NCBI GenBank assembly: GCA_900128395.1
Contig: LT649352.1
Coordinates: 1-34,121 of the forward strand
Reading direction: 5' to 3'
DNA length: 34,121 nucleotides
Source: Stramenopiles sp. TOSAG23-2
Taxonomy: Eukaryota; Sar
Below are positions 12,601 through 21,267 of this stretch, one piece after another. The translations under genes and the position numbers were made by a program. A model generated the notes under the pieces. It was not told the origin of the DNA and made no database searches. It saw only the letters and a list, made by a program, of their open reading frames with translations. Position 1 is the first letter of the stretch; the number at the start of each line of letters is the position of its first letter.

Positions 12601-14218
12601 GAAAAAAAGCCTGGAAAAAATTGAGTCAATGAAAGCAAAAAGAGGAACTTATGCTCAAAAGATGAAAAAGGCAGCAGCCGTTCCATCAACAGGGAAAAAA
12701 GGACCAAAAACAAGATGGTTGAATGAATACAAACGGTATGCAAGAGAATTGCGGGAAAAGATGGAATCTGGCGATACGGATTTAGAAAAAATAGCAATTG
12801 AGATGAAGAAGGTAAATAAAAGGCATTCATATTTGATGGTAAACATGGCAAAGTCCCCAGACAAAATATCACCAGAGTTCAAAGAAATGTCCAAGGAGAT
12901 GGCACTTGTTCGAGGGCGAAAAAAAGCATTGACAGAGGTGAGGGACGAAATCTTAAATGAACGTGGGGCTTCAAATGCAAATCTCGCCCCGGCAGAAATT
13001 AGCAAAGCAGAAAAAGAAAAGGAGGAAGCAAAAAGATTAATCAGAGTGAAACGCGCGAAATACTGGGAAAACCAAATGCAGCAAAACGAGGATGCAATTA
13101 AGGAAGAATATAGAAAGGTAAAGAAAAGAAGAGATGAGAAATTGCAGAAAGAGAAACTCAATGTATATAGGAATGCAAATGGAACCGTTGTTGAAGTCTT
13201 CAAAAGAAGAAAAGATGAATATTTTAGAGGTGTAATAGAATTTCAATCGAATAAACCAGGCCATGAGATTCTATATGGTATTATTGTGTATTTGAACACA
13301 AATAAAAAACCATATGATTCTGGCCCAATATATGAGACAAGATATGAAGCTGCACTCCAATATGATTTCTTGGTCAGAAATTTACTCGGTGTAAAACTCA
13401 GTGAAGGTTTTGTCAATTTTAGTTATAATTCCAGTCTACGAGTAGCACCATTCAATCAATTCAAATATTATTCCAATTTACGTAGTGAAAAATATTTTGT
13501 AGAAGATACCGATACCGCTATAGTAAAAAGATACGTGAAAGGTGGAAACAATAATCACATTAGATCATTGGTTTATTGTCCAATTTCTGGGAAAGGATTC
13601 GATAACGAATTAGCATTTGGAGAATATTTCATAACTACGCATATGGAAGTACAAAATATTAAAACGCAAAAATTGCAGGAAAATTCATTATTAGGTAACA
13701 CTCTCTCCACCGTATTTACAAAGAATGCGAAAAATGTAGGATATAACAGTAACTTCCCCTCAGCGAATCAGCTGATGCATTATTCCACTAATAAGAAAGC
13801 AACTACCATAACTTTAAGTGCACGCAAATTTAAGAGTAGTAGCCAAAAAAGCACGAAGATTAAATTATCACCTAGATCCAGTCAAAGAAAATCTTTCCCA
13901 TGTACCGTTTGTAACGCGGTCTTAATGAGTAGAGATAGTTTTAAGAAACATATGTACGTACAACATCAAGGTGGAAGAGAATCATGGCAGTGTCATATGT
14001 GCAAGAGTGTTCTAGGTTCTAAAGACAGTTTGAAACGGCACTATAGACATGTTCATCAAATTGATCGAAGTATCATTATGGTGGAAGATGGGCATCAATG
14101 CGATATTTGTAAATTATTTTTTGGTACTAATGAAAGTTTAGTAAAACATAAGGACGAAACTATTTGTACGCCAAGACTTGCTTCAGTTGATGGTGCATGT
14201 ATTGTGGTTCCTAAATAA
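1277..14218 (+). CDS. giant DDT/WHIM (ACF1/BAZ/RLT-like) chromatin protein with bromo, AP2, ARID, HMG-like, PDZ and C2H2 domains
   Basis: This is one uninterrupted 4313-codon frame, with ATGATG at the start and TAA at the end. Domains in order, by residue: bromodomain 311-415 (IKKPMDFSTL; acetyl-lysine Asn390 in TYNPPDS); Lys/Glu coiled coil about 660-780; AP2 853-924 (GVRK, then AARAFDKAALKSFGPRARLNF); DDT about 988-1080; ARID 1250-1338; HMG-like 1435-1500; Glu run about 1787-1812; SH3/Tudor-like about 1937-1992; WHIM1-like 2660-2695; WHIM2 about 3140-3270 (GEDRYYNRYWYF at 3149-3160); PDZ about 3288-3392; WSD/WHIM3-like 3461-3491; second AP2-like 3983-4050; two C2H2 fingers and a third ending in Cys, 4209-4298. 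In ACF1/BAZ/RLT proteins, DDT and WHIM motifs bind ISWI ATPases and linker DNA. I infer a nuclear ISWI-type remodeller scaffold. HMG, PDZ and WHIM1 are the less certain calls. Asn, Thr and Glu tracts are encoded by trinucleotide repeats. Absence of introns over 12.9 kb is striking. Confidence 0.9.
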
Positions 14219-14297
14219 TTATGAGAATACGGGGGTCGTAAATAATTTTTTATATTATATGACATATATATATGATTATATGATATATTGATTTTTT

Positions 14298-14306
14298 TAC
14301 TTCGTA
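14298..14306 (+). other. 3'-flank motif TACTTCGTA
   Basis: An exact copy of the recurring 9-mer, 80 bp beyond the stop of the giant gene. The role is unknown; 3'-end formation or termination is a guess from position. Confidence 0.4.
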
Positions 14307-14499
14307 TAAATTTAACGAGTAATAACCCCCCCCCTTCTTTTTTGCGTAGTTTTTTTTTCTATGTGCATTAGAAAATATTTTTTTATGATTAATGCATTTA
14401 TAAACTGATACACTGTGTACTGATGAAATGTATGACACTGATATAATTCGTATCATACGTGTAATATTTTGATATATATATATATGAGAGGAAGTTATG

Positions 14500-14508
14500 T
14501 ACTTCGTA
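14500..14508 (+). other. 3'-flank motif TACTTCGTA
   Basis: A second exact copy in the same convergent spacer, followed by ATGATATGATATCAT-type palindromic sequence. Confidence 0.4.
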
Positions 14509-14698
14509 TGATATGATATCATACATTTAATATTAATATATTATATATATACCATTATTATATGTCTCATTAAATTAAAAAACATCTCATTTTTTATGCA
14601 GAGAGATACAAATTATATCATATTTTGGTATGATACGAAGATCTATTTTCGACATATCATATCATATTTCCGACACACACATACACACTCCTCTTGCT

Positions 14699-15658
14699 TT
14701 ATTTTTGACTCTTATGATGGCTACTATGATGATGTGACGATTTTGTATGATGATTATGATGATGATGATGAGTATGGTGTTGACTTGTTTTTTTATCATT
14801 ATTACTATTCGTTTTTTCCTTGGCAGCTGTTTTTGCCTTATGTATATCACTGTAAGTTTTGCTGCTTTTCATTAATTTTTTTAATATCTCGTGAGCTGGA
14901 TGCACAGAATCATCATCATCAGTAGCAGCAGATGTTGAATCCTTTGAACTAGTACTTTTTGACGTCTTTATCAATTTCTTGTTACTATTAATGGATGATA
15001 TTTCCTTGTTTACAGGCGACTTAGATAATTTTGACATGTCGTTGTTAGATGATACAATCGATTTTGGTATGGTTAAACCTTCATGTAGTTGATGGATTTT
15101 AGCTAAATATACACTTCCATGTTTTTTCTTCCGATTTAATAATCGTGATATGACATCGTGGCTAAATTTCCTTTGCGGAGTTATTGTTGGAGGAGCTGGA
15201 GGCGGCCCATCTTTCGCTGCACGTGCTAACACTATATTTTGCCCAGCATAAACTTGTTGCATAGTTTGTTGATATTGCTGTACTTGTTGTTGTTGAGCTT
15301 GCATTTGCATTTGTATATTTTCTTCATATAAATTCTTCATATGTAGGTTATTTTTGACCGTCAACATTTTCTTATCCATAATTTCTTTATGATGCAATTT
15401 CATCGCTTCTTCATCCAATTTCTTTTTTTCTGTTTTAGGCAGTACAGGTTTTTGTCCTTTTCTGTAAGCAGATGGTTTGTTCATCATCTTATTATTATTA
15501 TTGTGACTATTTTTAGTATGATGAATATCAAGTGTTGACATGACTCTAGGTTCAGATGCATTTGTGGTTCCTATAAAAAATATTTGACAATATATAATTA
15601 TCATAGCTATTATATAATATATATGTAATAATGGAATATTTGAACGTTGATGATGCAT
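14699..15658 (-). CDS. secreted or membrane-anchored Gln/His-rich protein (319 aa)
   Basis: Not a family I recognise. The first about 35 residues form a signal peptide or anchor: polar MHHQRSN, then a hydrophobic run (IYYIIAMIIIYCQIFFI) ending GTTNAS. Residues about 115-140 are Gln/Met-rich (QMQAQQQQVQQYQQTMQQ), followed by a Pro-rich patch (GPPPAPPT), basic segments, a Ser/Lys/Asp region and a very His-rich tail with 14 His in the last 28 residues. The tail suggests metal binding, which is inference. An alternative gene model exists: TTTTTTATAG just before GGAACC at about 15571-15570 looks like a splice acceptor, so the hydrophobic N-terminus could be intron and exon 1 could lie upstream. 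The gene converges on the giant gene. Confidence 0.6.
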   Translation of the reverse strand: MHHQRSNIPLLHIYYIIAMIIIYCQIFFIGTTNASEPRVMSTLDIHHTKNSHNNNNKMMNKPSAYRKGQKPVLPKTEKKKLDEEAMKLHHKEIMDKKMLTVKNNLHMKNLYEENIQMQMQAQQQQVQQYQQTMQQVYAGQNIVLARAAKDGPPPAPPTITPQRKFSHDVISRLLNRKKKHGSVYLAKIHQLHEGLTIPKSIVSSNNDMSKLSKSPVNKEISSINSNKKLIKTSKSTSSKDSTSAATDDDDSVHPAHEILKKLMKSSKTYSDIHKAKTAAKEKTNSNNDKKTSQHHTHHHHHNHHTKSSHHHSSHHKSQK

Positions 15659-15911
15659 ATTGTATATGTATATATATATATATAAATTTGATTTGCTTTT
15701 TGTTTTATTTTATTATGTGTGAGTAAATACGTAGATAATTATAAAATGATCAACAATGATATATCTATATATATATATCTATAAATCTCTATGTATAATG
15801 AAAATAGTTGTGTGGAAGTGTATATTCAACAATTTGTTCTCTTAATTCATATATATATCCGGATGTGATGAGCAAAAAATATTGGGAGGAGAGGCCCGTA
15901 AAATAAGACGA

Positions 15912-16172
15912 GATGAAAACCTCCTCAAAACAGGGGGGTTGAAATAAGTACAGATTTAGTATACTATAGATATAGATTTATATAGGATAATATAAAAAAA
16001 TCGGATATTCTAGATATTTTCCTCCAACTTAACATTGGCCATTTTTGGATTTTATGGATTTATGATCTTCCAAGATCTACACATATCAAATATCTATAGT
16101 ATACTAAATATGTACTTATTTCAACCCAACTACCACACTGGTGGTATTTTGAGTTTTGAGGAGGTTTTCATC
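15912..16172. mobile_element. foldback / MITE-like inverted-repeat element
   Basis: The left arm (15912-15973, 62 bp) is the reverse complement of the right arm (16090-16172), around a 116-bp centre. The inner 38 bp match with one difference, and the outer 19 bp (ending GGAGGTTTTCATC) match fully. The right arm carries about 26 extra bases, including a small ACCAC/GTGGT hairpin and a duplicated TTTTGAG. Weaker similarity seems to continue outward to about 15858 and 16236, where TCCGGAT is mirrored by ATCCGGA. It has no coding capacity. It resembles a non-autonomous transposon or foldback relic; no target-site duplication was identified. Confidence 0.6.
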
Positions 16173-16282
16173 CTACTGGCCTACTTATTTACAAGGATTA
16201 GGATGGGGATATGCTCTGCAAATATTTTTTTCCGGATGAATCACTTCTAAAAATTTAAATATAAATCACGGCAAATATATAT

Positions 16283-16331
16283 TATAAGACTACGGAAATT
16301 TATACTCAACGTTCAAAAATATATCGGCCCA
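16283..16331 (+). repeat. dispersed repeat, copy 1
   Basis: TATAAGACTAC followed by TTCAAAAATATA about 18 bases later. About 36 of 40 bases match the copy at 31133-31172, in the same orientation. Both copies are followed within about 15 bases by GGCCC. Confidence 0.55.
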
Positions 16332-16580
16332 AGATGACAAATTCATGATATCACGATATCACATAAAAATCTAGAAAGATAAAAAATCATAATCAGCACA
16401 TCTTAATCTTCTTTTGGCACAGATCTCGATCTTTTTCCATCAGGTTTGATTAATATATCGATATATAATACCATGGAAATAGTATTACAGTTTTAGTTTG
16501 GATATATTTGGATTCTGCTTGCAATTTATTAAAAGATATTATTTTCCAATCACACAGGTTCAAGTCGAACACTCCATGAC

Positions 16581-16603
16581 GCTATTTACCTGCTATTTAC
16601 CTC
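16581..16603 (-). repeat. two AGGTAAATAGC-type motifs in tandem
   Basis: On the plus strand GCTATTTACCT occurs twice in a row, followed by CCTATCAAATAACC. It has the same core as the motifs at 812-958 and the array at 30821-31010, differing mainly in T for G at one position. Confidence 0.4.
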
Positions 16604-16885
16604 CTATCAAATAACCATAGTAAATAGTTATACTTAAAAGGCACCGGAATCCACACAATTTTCCATCAAAAGAAGGGAAAAGAGGATTTAGATAAATGTA
16701 TTTATAGATGCACAGGTAGATCTTAGCAAGTTATTATAGTTGATATTATAGAAATACAACTCTTATTATATTCAAAAATAACAACCCAATCGTAGTATTG
16801 TACACAAAGAAAAAAATTTAGTATATAAATATAACATATATTTAAAATAAAAAAATATTAATATAAAAAAAAATATAAAATCATC

Positions 16886-18163
16886 ATGTTATCCAAACTT
16901 TCACAAACATTTACAAAACGTGTTGTTGCAACAACATCACGTAAATTTCATACAACACCTGCTGCCGCAGATAAAATTGTATGCGTTTTATACCCAGATG
17001 CAGAGGAAGGTCATCCACCAAATTACATCCGTGAAGACATTCCTGAAATCACTGGATATGCTGATGGTACTACAACACCATCCCCATCGAAAATTGATTT
17101 CACTCCTGGTGACTTATTAGGTTGTGTATCTGGTAAACTTGGTTTACAACAATGGGCAGATGAAAACGGCCACGAGTTAGTTATTACCGCTGATAAAGAT
17201 GGTGATGGCTGTCAATTAGAAAAAGAATTAGCAGATGCACATTACGTCATCTCGCAGCCATTTTACCCGGCATACATGACGGCAGAGAGACAAGCTATGG
17301 CGCCAAACTTGAAAATGGCTATTACCGCAGGTATTGGTAGTGACCACGTTGATTTGGAAGCTGCTATTAAAAATAATGTGGATGTATCCGAAGTTACATT
17401 TTGTAACAGTATTAGTGTTGCTGAACATGTTGTTATGATGATCTTATCATTGGTAAGAAATTACATTCCATCGTACAAGATTATCTGTGACGGCGGATGG
17501 AATATCGCCGATGCTGTCAAACGCTCATACGATGTTGAAGGTATGAAAGTTGGTACAGTAGCTGCTGGACGTATCGGTTTAGCCGTATTGAGACGTATGG
17601 CACCATTTGATTGCGAATTGCATTATTGTGATCGTCATCGTTTACCAAAAGATGTGGAAGACGAGCTTAACTTGACTTACTGGGAAAACTGGCAAGATAT
17701 GGCAAAAGAAATGGACGTAGTCACCTTGAATTGCCCATTGCACCCAGAAACGGAACATATGGTGAACTCAGAAACCATTAATTTGTTCAAAAAAGGTGCA
17801 TACATTGTGAACACGGCACGTGGTAAATTATGTGATAAAGATGTAATTGCAAAAGCATTGCGTGAAAATCGTATTGGTGGATATGCTGGTGATGTATGGT
17901 TCCCACAACCACCACCAGGTGACCATCCATGGAGAGATATGCCATACCATGGCATGACACCTCATATTTCTGGTACAAGTTTATCTGCACAAACACGTTA
18001 TGCAGCGGGTGTTCGTGAAATTTTGGAAAATCATATGGCTGGTACCCCAATTCGTGATGAATACCAAATTGTTACTAATGGTAAACTTGCTGGTGTTGGT
18101 GCACATAGTTACAGTGAAGGTAATGCAACTGGCGGTTCCGAAGATGCAGTTGGTAAAGTTTAA
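16886..18163 (+). CDS. FDH: NAD-dependent formate dehydrogenase, mitochondrial
   Basis: Oxidises formate to CO2 with reduction of NAD+. Of the 425 residues, the first about 28 look like a mitochondrial targeting peptide (MLSKLSQTFTKRVVATTSRK, then FHTTPAAA: Ser/Thr/Arg-rich, no acid). The rest is a complete D-2-hydroxyacid dehydrogenase-fold enzyme. It has GTVAAGRIG for NAD at 223-231, DRHR at 249-252 with Asp249 for NAD over NADP, NTARGKLCD around Arg312, PQPPPGDHPWR with Gln341, and PHISGT with His360. Key residues numbered 146, 221, 284, 313 and 332 in the Pseudomonas sp. 101 enzyme (from memory) all fall here at +28, so alignment to the bacterial protein appears gap-free. The C-terminus (GAHSYSEGNATGGSED) is also the long bacterial form. 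ATG at 16886 is the first Met and gives the transit peptide. Confidence 0.96.
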   Translation: MLSKLSQTFTKRVVATTSRKFHTTPAAADKIVCVLYPDAEEGHPPNYIREDIPEITGYADGTTTPSPSKIDFTPGDLLGCVSGKLGLQQWADENGHELVITADKDGDGCQLEKELADAHYVISQPFYPAYMTAERQAMAPNLKMAITAGIGSDHVDLEAAIKNNVDVSEVTFCNSISVAEHVVMMILSLVRNYIPSYKIICDGGWNIADAVKRSYDVEGMKVGTVAAGRIGLAVLRRMAPFDCELHYCDRHRLPKDVEDELNLTYWENWQDMAKEMDVVTLNCPLHPETEHMVNSETINLFKKGAYIVNTARGKLCDKDVIAKALRENRIGGYAGDVWFPQPPPGDHPWRDMPYHGMTPHISGTSLSAQTRYAAGVREILENHMAGTPIRDEYQIVTNGKLAGVGAHSYSEGNATGGSEDAVGKV

Positions 18164-18814
18164 ATAAATTTTCCTTTTTTTTGTAACAAAAAACAAACCA
18201 ACCCAAAGAAAAAAAGTGGATGAAAATTTGTATGTGTAATGTATACGTATATATATATACGTATATGATAGAAGAACAATTGATCAACAAGGTAAAGCAC
18301 AAATGCAATACATATATATATATGCATGTATGAAATTTTTAAATTGGAGTACATAGATACGTATATACATATAGCATTTGTTTTTAAACGGGCCCACTAT
18401 AGAAAAAAAATAAAAATAAACAATCCCTTGTAGTTTTTTAAATTGTTCTTTGGAAAATATGTGTTTTTACAAAGAGTGTAAAAGAAAAAGAGAACACAGG
18501 AATATGTATATATATATATATTACATTTGAGAAGAGAGTTTAAGTTTATTTTAAATGGAAATATATATAATATACGAAGTACCAAAAATAAAAAGTAAAA
18601 AAACAATTTTTATGCGTGTGTGAAAATTTTTTATTGTGTGTGTACGTTCTAGTATTTGACCTATCATACCTAATAATTACTATATATTTTCTTTCACATA
18701 TTTTTTTACAAAAGTGATGATGTATCCAATGTTTAAAATTTTCTATTTATATTTTCATTTATTTCTTCGATTTCTTTACATATTATTTATTATTCTATTA
18801 ATTATTCGTATAAA
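18164..18814. other. convergent intergenic region
   Basis: I see no gene. The region has AT-rich 3' flanks, a 24-bp perfect palindrome of TATACGTATATA type at 18242-18265, several TA runs, and TACTTCGTA on the minus strand at 18573-18581. Open frames on either strand are hydrophobic AT translations without support. Confidence 0.6.
18573..18581 (-). other. 3'-flank motif TACTTCGTA
   Basis: An exact copy, read on the minus strand, 410 bp beyond the formate dehydrogenase stop and 234 bp beyond the stop of the facing small membrane-protein gene. It points the same way as that gene. Confidence 0.4.
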
Positions 18815-19099
18815 CTACCTTTTGAAACTTCTTACTACTTTTCTATATAAAATTGCAGCTAATAATGCAAATAATATTATTGCTAAATTAAACATTGTTA
18901 TCGCAATCCAATAACAAAATGTTCCCTTTTCACCAAAAATACTAGTATCATTATTATTAGATATCTTATTGTTATTGTCATGATCATCTGTTTTATTTAA
19001 AAGTTTTGCTTCTGCATTTTTAATTTCTTCGTCATTTAAATAATCAACATTGATACTCCGCCGTTGCCTCATTTTTTTTACATCTTTATACAATATCAT
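18815..19099 (-). CDS. small C-terminally anchored membrane protein (94 aa)
   Basis: Unrecognised. The N-terminal about 55 residues are polar and charged (RQRRSINVDYLNDEEIKNAEAKLL, then an Asp/Asn-rich stretch). They are followed by a single hydrophobic helix, about residues 61-85 (YWIAITMFNLAIILFALLAA), and a basic end (YRKVVRSFKR). This fits a tail-anchored or type II membrane protein with its N-terminus in the cytosol. The start is uncertain: a second ATG ten codons in (19072) gives a protein beginning MRQRRS and is equally good. It lies divergent to the PDCT-like gene, with 275 bp between them. The polar-then-hydrophobic pattern makes it better than a random AT-rich frame. Confidence 0.5.
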   Translation of the reverse strand: MILYKDVKKMRQRRSINVDYLNDEEIKNAEAKLLNKTDDHDNNNKISNNNDTSIFGEKGTFCYWIAITMFNLAIILFALLAAILYRKVVRSFKR

Positions 19100-19374
19100 T
19101 TGATCTATACATCACAGTATATTATTTTTTCATTATTATTTATTATATTGAATATTGGCACATTGTTGATGAAAAAAGTGAGCTTTTTTGCGTGCACCTC
19201 TCTTTTGAATAATAATTATATATGTCGAATCAAATGAAATATAGTTGTGGTAATACTATAAGTTCGATATATAACTTCTGATAAAACAAATCCTTTACTA
19301 TTGTCTAAGAAAAAATCACAAAGTATTAATAATAACAACAACAACAACAAGTAGAAGTAAAAATAAACAACAAC

Positions 19375-20562
19375 ATGCCACGTGGTGCAAAAAAACCTCG
19401 TCGTCGTTCATCATCTAGAAAAAAAATTAATAATAATGATAAGAAAAAGAAAACATCAACGGCAACAATGCAAAATATTGAAGAAGAGAAGGAACGCGTA
19501 TGGCATCTTGTCAGGCCATTGTTTGTATTATTTGGAGCTGGTTTAGTCATGAACTTTTCGATGTATGTAGAAGAACATCCAACTGGTGGTGTACCAGATG
19601 GTGATCCAAATACAATTTTAGATACTGGTTTTGTTGCAACAAGAAATGCACATCAATATCTGTCAAATCATCGTTTTATTAATGATATTGCTGCATTTGG
19701 AAATTCTATTTTAGTTGTATTTGCATTAGTATATGTTGGATATATTGCGTTGTGGATTGGTGATTTTGGATTGACATTTCGTTTATTATCTTGCCAATTC
19801 TTTCGTGCATATTGTGGTTGGTTTACATATTTACCACCATCACCAGAATTCTTACAAAGTAATTATGATGTCCCAGAACTATTTAACTCTGGTGCAATAG
19901 GTGAAATGTTACAATTGAAATTTCCTGTTACCGTAGTTGATGGAGAAGCTGGTTTAATACCATTTGTTAGTTTCTTTAGTGGTCATGTAGCAAATATTGT
20001 AATTGTTGCAAATCATATGTATATCAATGGATATAAAAAATTAGGAATTTTATTTCATGTATTAAATTGTTTACAAGTATATAGATTATTAGCAACGCGT
20101 GGTCATTATTCAATTGATATCATTGTTGGATTTGTTGTTGCTATTCATGTAACTAATCCAGCAGAACGATTAGGTTTATATTTTTCCTCTGTATCAAGAA
20201 AAGAACTACGTAGATTACGTAAACAACCAGCGGAGAAAAATATATTTATTAAATATTTTGAAAACATTATTGATGTAGAAAACAATACATTTACTACATT
20301 ACGTAAATCAAATCCAATTCAAAAACCACCATTAAGAGAATTAGCTGAAAATTTAGAAGAAATAGGTAATAGGAAATATACAGAAATTGGCGATGTGGTG
20401 ACCCAATCATTAAATGATACGCCGCAAAATATAAGAAAACATTTAGAAACAATGAATCAATCATATAATCAGATGCTTGAAAATTTAACTGAACGACATG
20501 AACAAAACATGAGAAAATTGGAGGAAAATATAAAAGAAGTAGAAAGGAAATTCAGGAATTAA
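19375..20562 (+). CDS. PDCT/ROD1-like PAP2-superfamily membrane lipid enzyme
   Basis: A 395-residue polytopic membrane protein. The N-terminal 30 residues are Lys/Arg-rich and face the cytosol by the positive-inside rule. About five or six hydrophobic segments follow between 45 and 262. The signature is of the lipid phosphatase/phosphotransferase type: YCGWFTYLPPSPEFL (146-160), FFSGHV with Ser202-Gly203-His204, and ATRGHYSID with His244 and Asp248. This pattern and spacing resemble phosphatidylcholine:diacylglycerol cholinephosphotransferase (ROD1/PDCT) and its sphingomyelin-synthase-like relatives, which move a phospho-headgroup between lipids in the ER. The exact substrate cannot be read from the sequence. 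The C-terminal third (about 280-395) is soluble and ends in a charged coiled coil, which I do not know from plant PDCT. Confidence 0.75.
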   Translation: MPRGAKKPRRRSSSRKKINNNDKKKKTSTATMQNIEEEKERVWHLVRPLFVLFGAGLVMNFSMYVEEHPTGGVPDGDPNTILDTGFVATRNAHQYLSNHRFINDIAAFGNSILVVFALVYVGYIALWIGDFGLTFRLLSCQFFRAYCGWFTYLPPSPEFLQSNYDVPELFNSGAIGEMLQLKFPVTVVDGEAGLIPFVSFFSGHVANIVIVANHMYINGYKKLGILFHVLNCLQVYRLLATRGHYSIDIIVGFVVAIHVTNPAERLGLYFSSVSRKELRRLRKQPAEKNIFIKYFENIIDVENNTFTTLRKSNPIQKPPLRELAENLEEIGNRKYTEIGDVVTQSLNDTPQNIRKHLETMNQSYNQMLENLTERHEQNMRKLEENIKEVERKFRN

Positions 20563-20695
20563 AATTATTAAAGTATTCAGTACATGCGATTTGTTTCCGA
20601 GAGTGGTATGATATATATATATATATATAGCTATATCTGTTTATATTTATTAAAGCCCGTTCAACGAACGAACATGGAAGGATAGAAACCTACAC

Positions 20696-21211
20696 ATGCT
20701 TGTAATAGAGTATTAGTTTGCAGACGTGCATTAGAGCTTTATACTACTACGAAAAATATTTCGTGTTGTAGGATTGAATTAATATTCCTGCTGAGATAGA
20801 GTATTGAGGCATAATATTTATATATATACCACATATATAAGGAAGTAAAAATTTATTATTAAGTGTGTTAGATTTTTAGACTATCCTTACTTTTTAATTA
20901 TATATAATTTTTACGGTGTGTGTATTTTATTTTTTTAAAAGATCTACTTCGTATCTTGTGTCATGTAATGTAATAGTCTATGCGCAGTATAGTTTTGCAG
21001 AGGGTGCATTAGAGCTTCGTATAGTAGGATAGAGTATTATTCTTGTGATTGAGTAATGAGCATATTACTTAACACGGGAAGTGTAAAATTATTATAAATA
21101 AACACTTAGATTTTAACCAATATTTTTTTATTTTATTACTCGTATGTCTTAATGCATATATATATCATAATGTAATATGTGTGAAATGCATTTTTATTTT
21201 TTTTAAAAAGT
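20696..21211 (+). repeat. diverged tandem duplication of about 250 bp
   Basis: Copy 1 (about 20696-20940) and copy 2 (about 20965-21211) keep the same order of landmarks. These are a TTTGCAG and GTGCATTAGAGCTT block (20717-20739 and 20994-21017), TAGGAT, GATAGAGTATT, GGGAAGT/GGAAGTAAA, TTATTA, a TTAGATTTT block, and a T-rich end with GTGTG and TTTTTTAAAA. Many small indels separate the copies, so the event is old. Confidence 0.5.
20945..20953 (+). other. 3'-flank motif TACTTCGTA
   Basis: An exact copy, 382 bp beyond the PDCT-like gene's stop, at the junction between the two copies of the duplicated block. A relative, GCTTCGTAT, lies at 21014-21022. Confidence 0.4.
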
Positions 21212-21267
21212 TTATAAAAGTATTTATGGTACGATCCCTAACCCCCCACTTAATTTTTTTTATATTT

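Larger units (their letters stand above)
14219..14698. other. convergent intergenic region (two 3' flanks)
   Basis: Very AT-rich sequence lies between the ends of two facing genes. It holds poly-T runs, a run of nine C near 14326, and palindromic pieces such as ATGATATCAT. The 9-mer TACTTCGTA occurs twice (14298, 14500), and a related copy lies on the minus strand near 14633. I see no gene. Confidence 0.6.
15659..16885. other. 1.2-kb intergenic region with a foldback element
   Basis: No gene can be supported. The region holds an inverted-repeat element (15912-16172), one member of a dispersed repeat pair (16283-16331) and two AGGTAAATAGC-type motifs near 16581-16603. The right end is the promoter side of the formate dehydrogenase gene. 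An open frame at 16035-16250 lies within and beyond the foldback element and is probably chance. Confidence 0.6.
20563..21267. other. convergent intergenic region with tandem duplication
   Basis: I see no gene. There is a (TA)n run at about 20608-20629, a diverged direct duplication (20696-21211), TACTTCGTA at 20945 and the related GCTTCGTAT at 21014. Confidence 0.6.

Noticed and set aside
14596..14925. Plus-strand Tyr/Asp-rich open frame
   Set aside because: It is the antisense of the His-rich tail of the 14699-15658 gene: His codons read as ATG/GAT-type codons on the other strand.
16035..16250. 71-aa hydrophobic open frame on the plus strand
   Set aside because: It overlaps the centre and right arm of the foldback element, so the open frame follows from the repeat's composition.
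16555..16575. GGTTCAAGTC resembling a tRNA T-arm
   Set aside because: The flanking bases do not form the T stem, and no acceptor, D or anticodon arms can be placed around it. I found no tRNA in the window.
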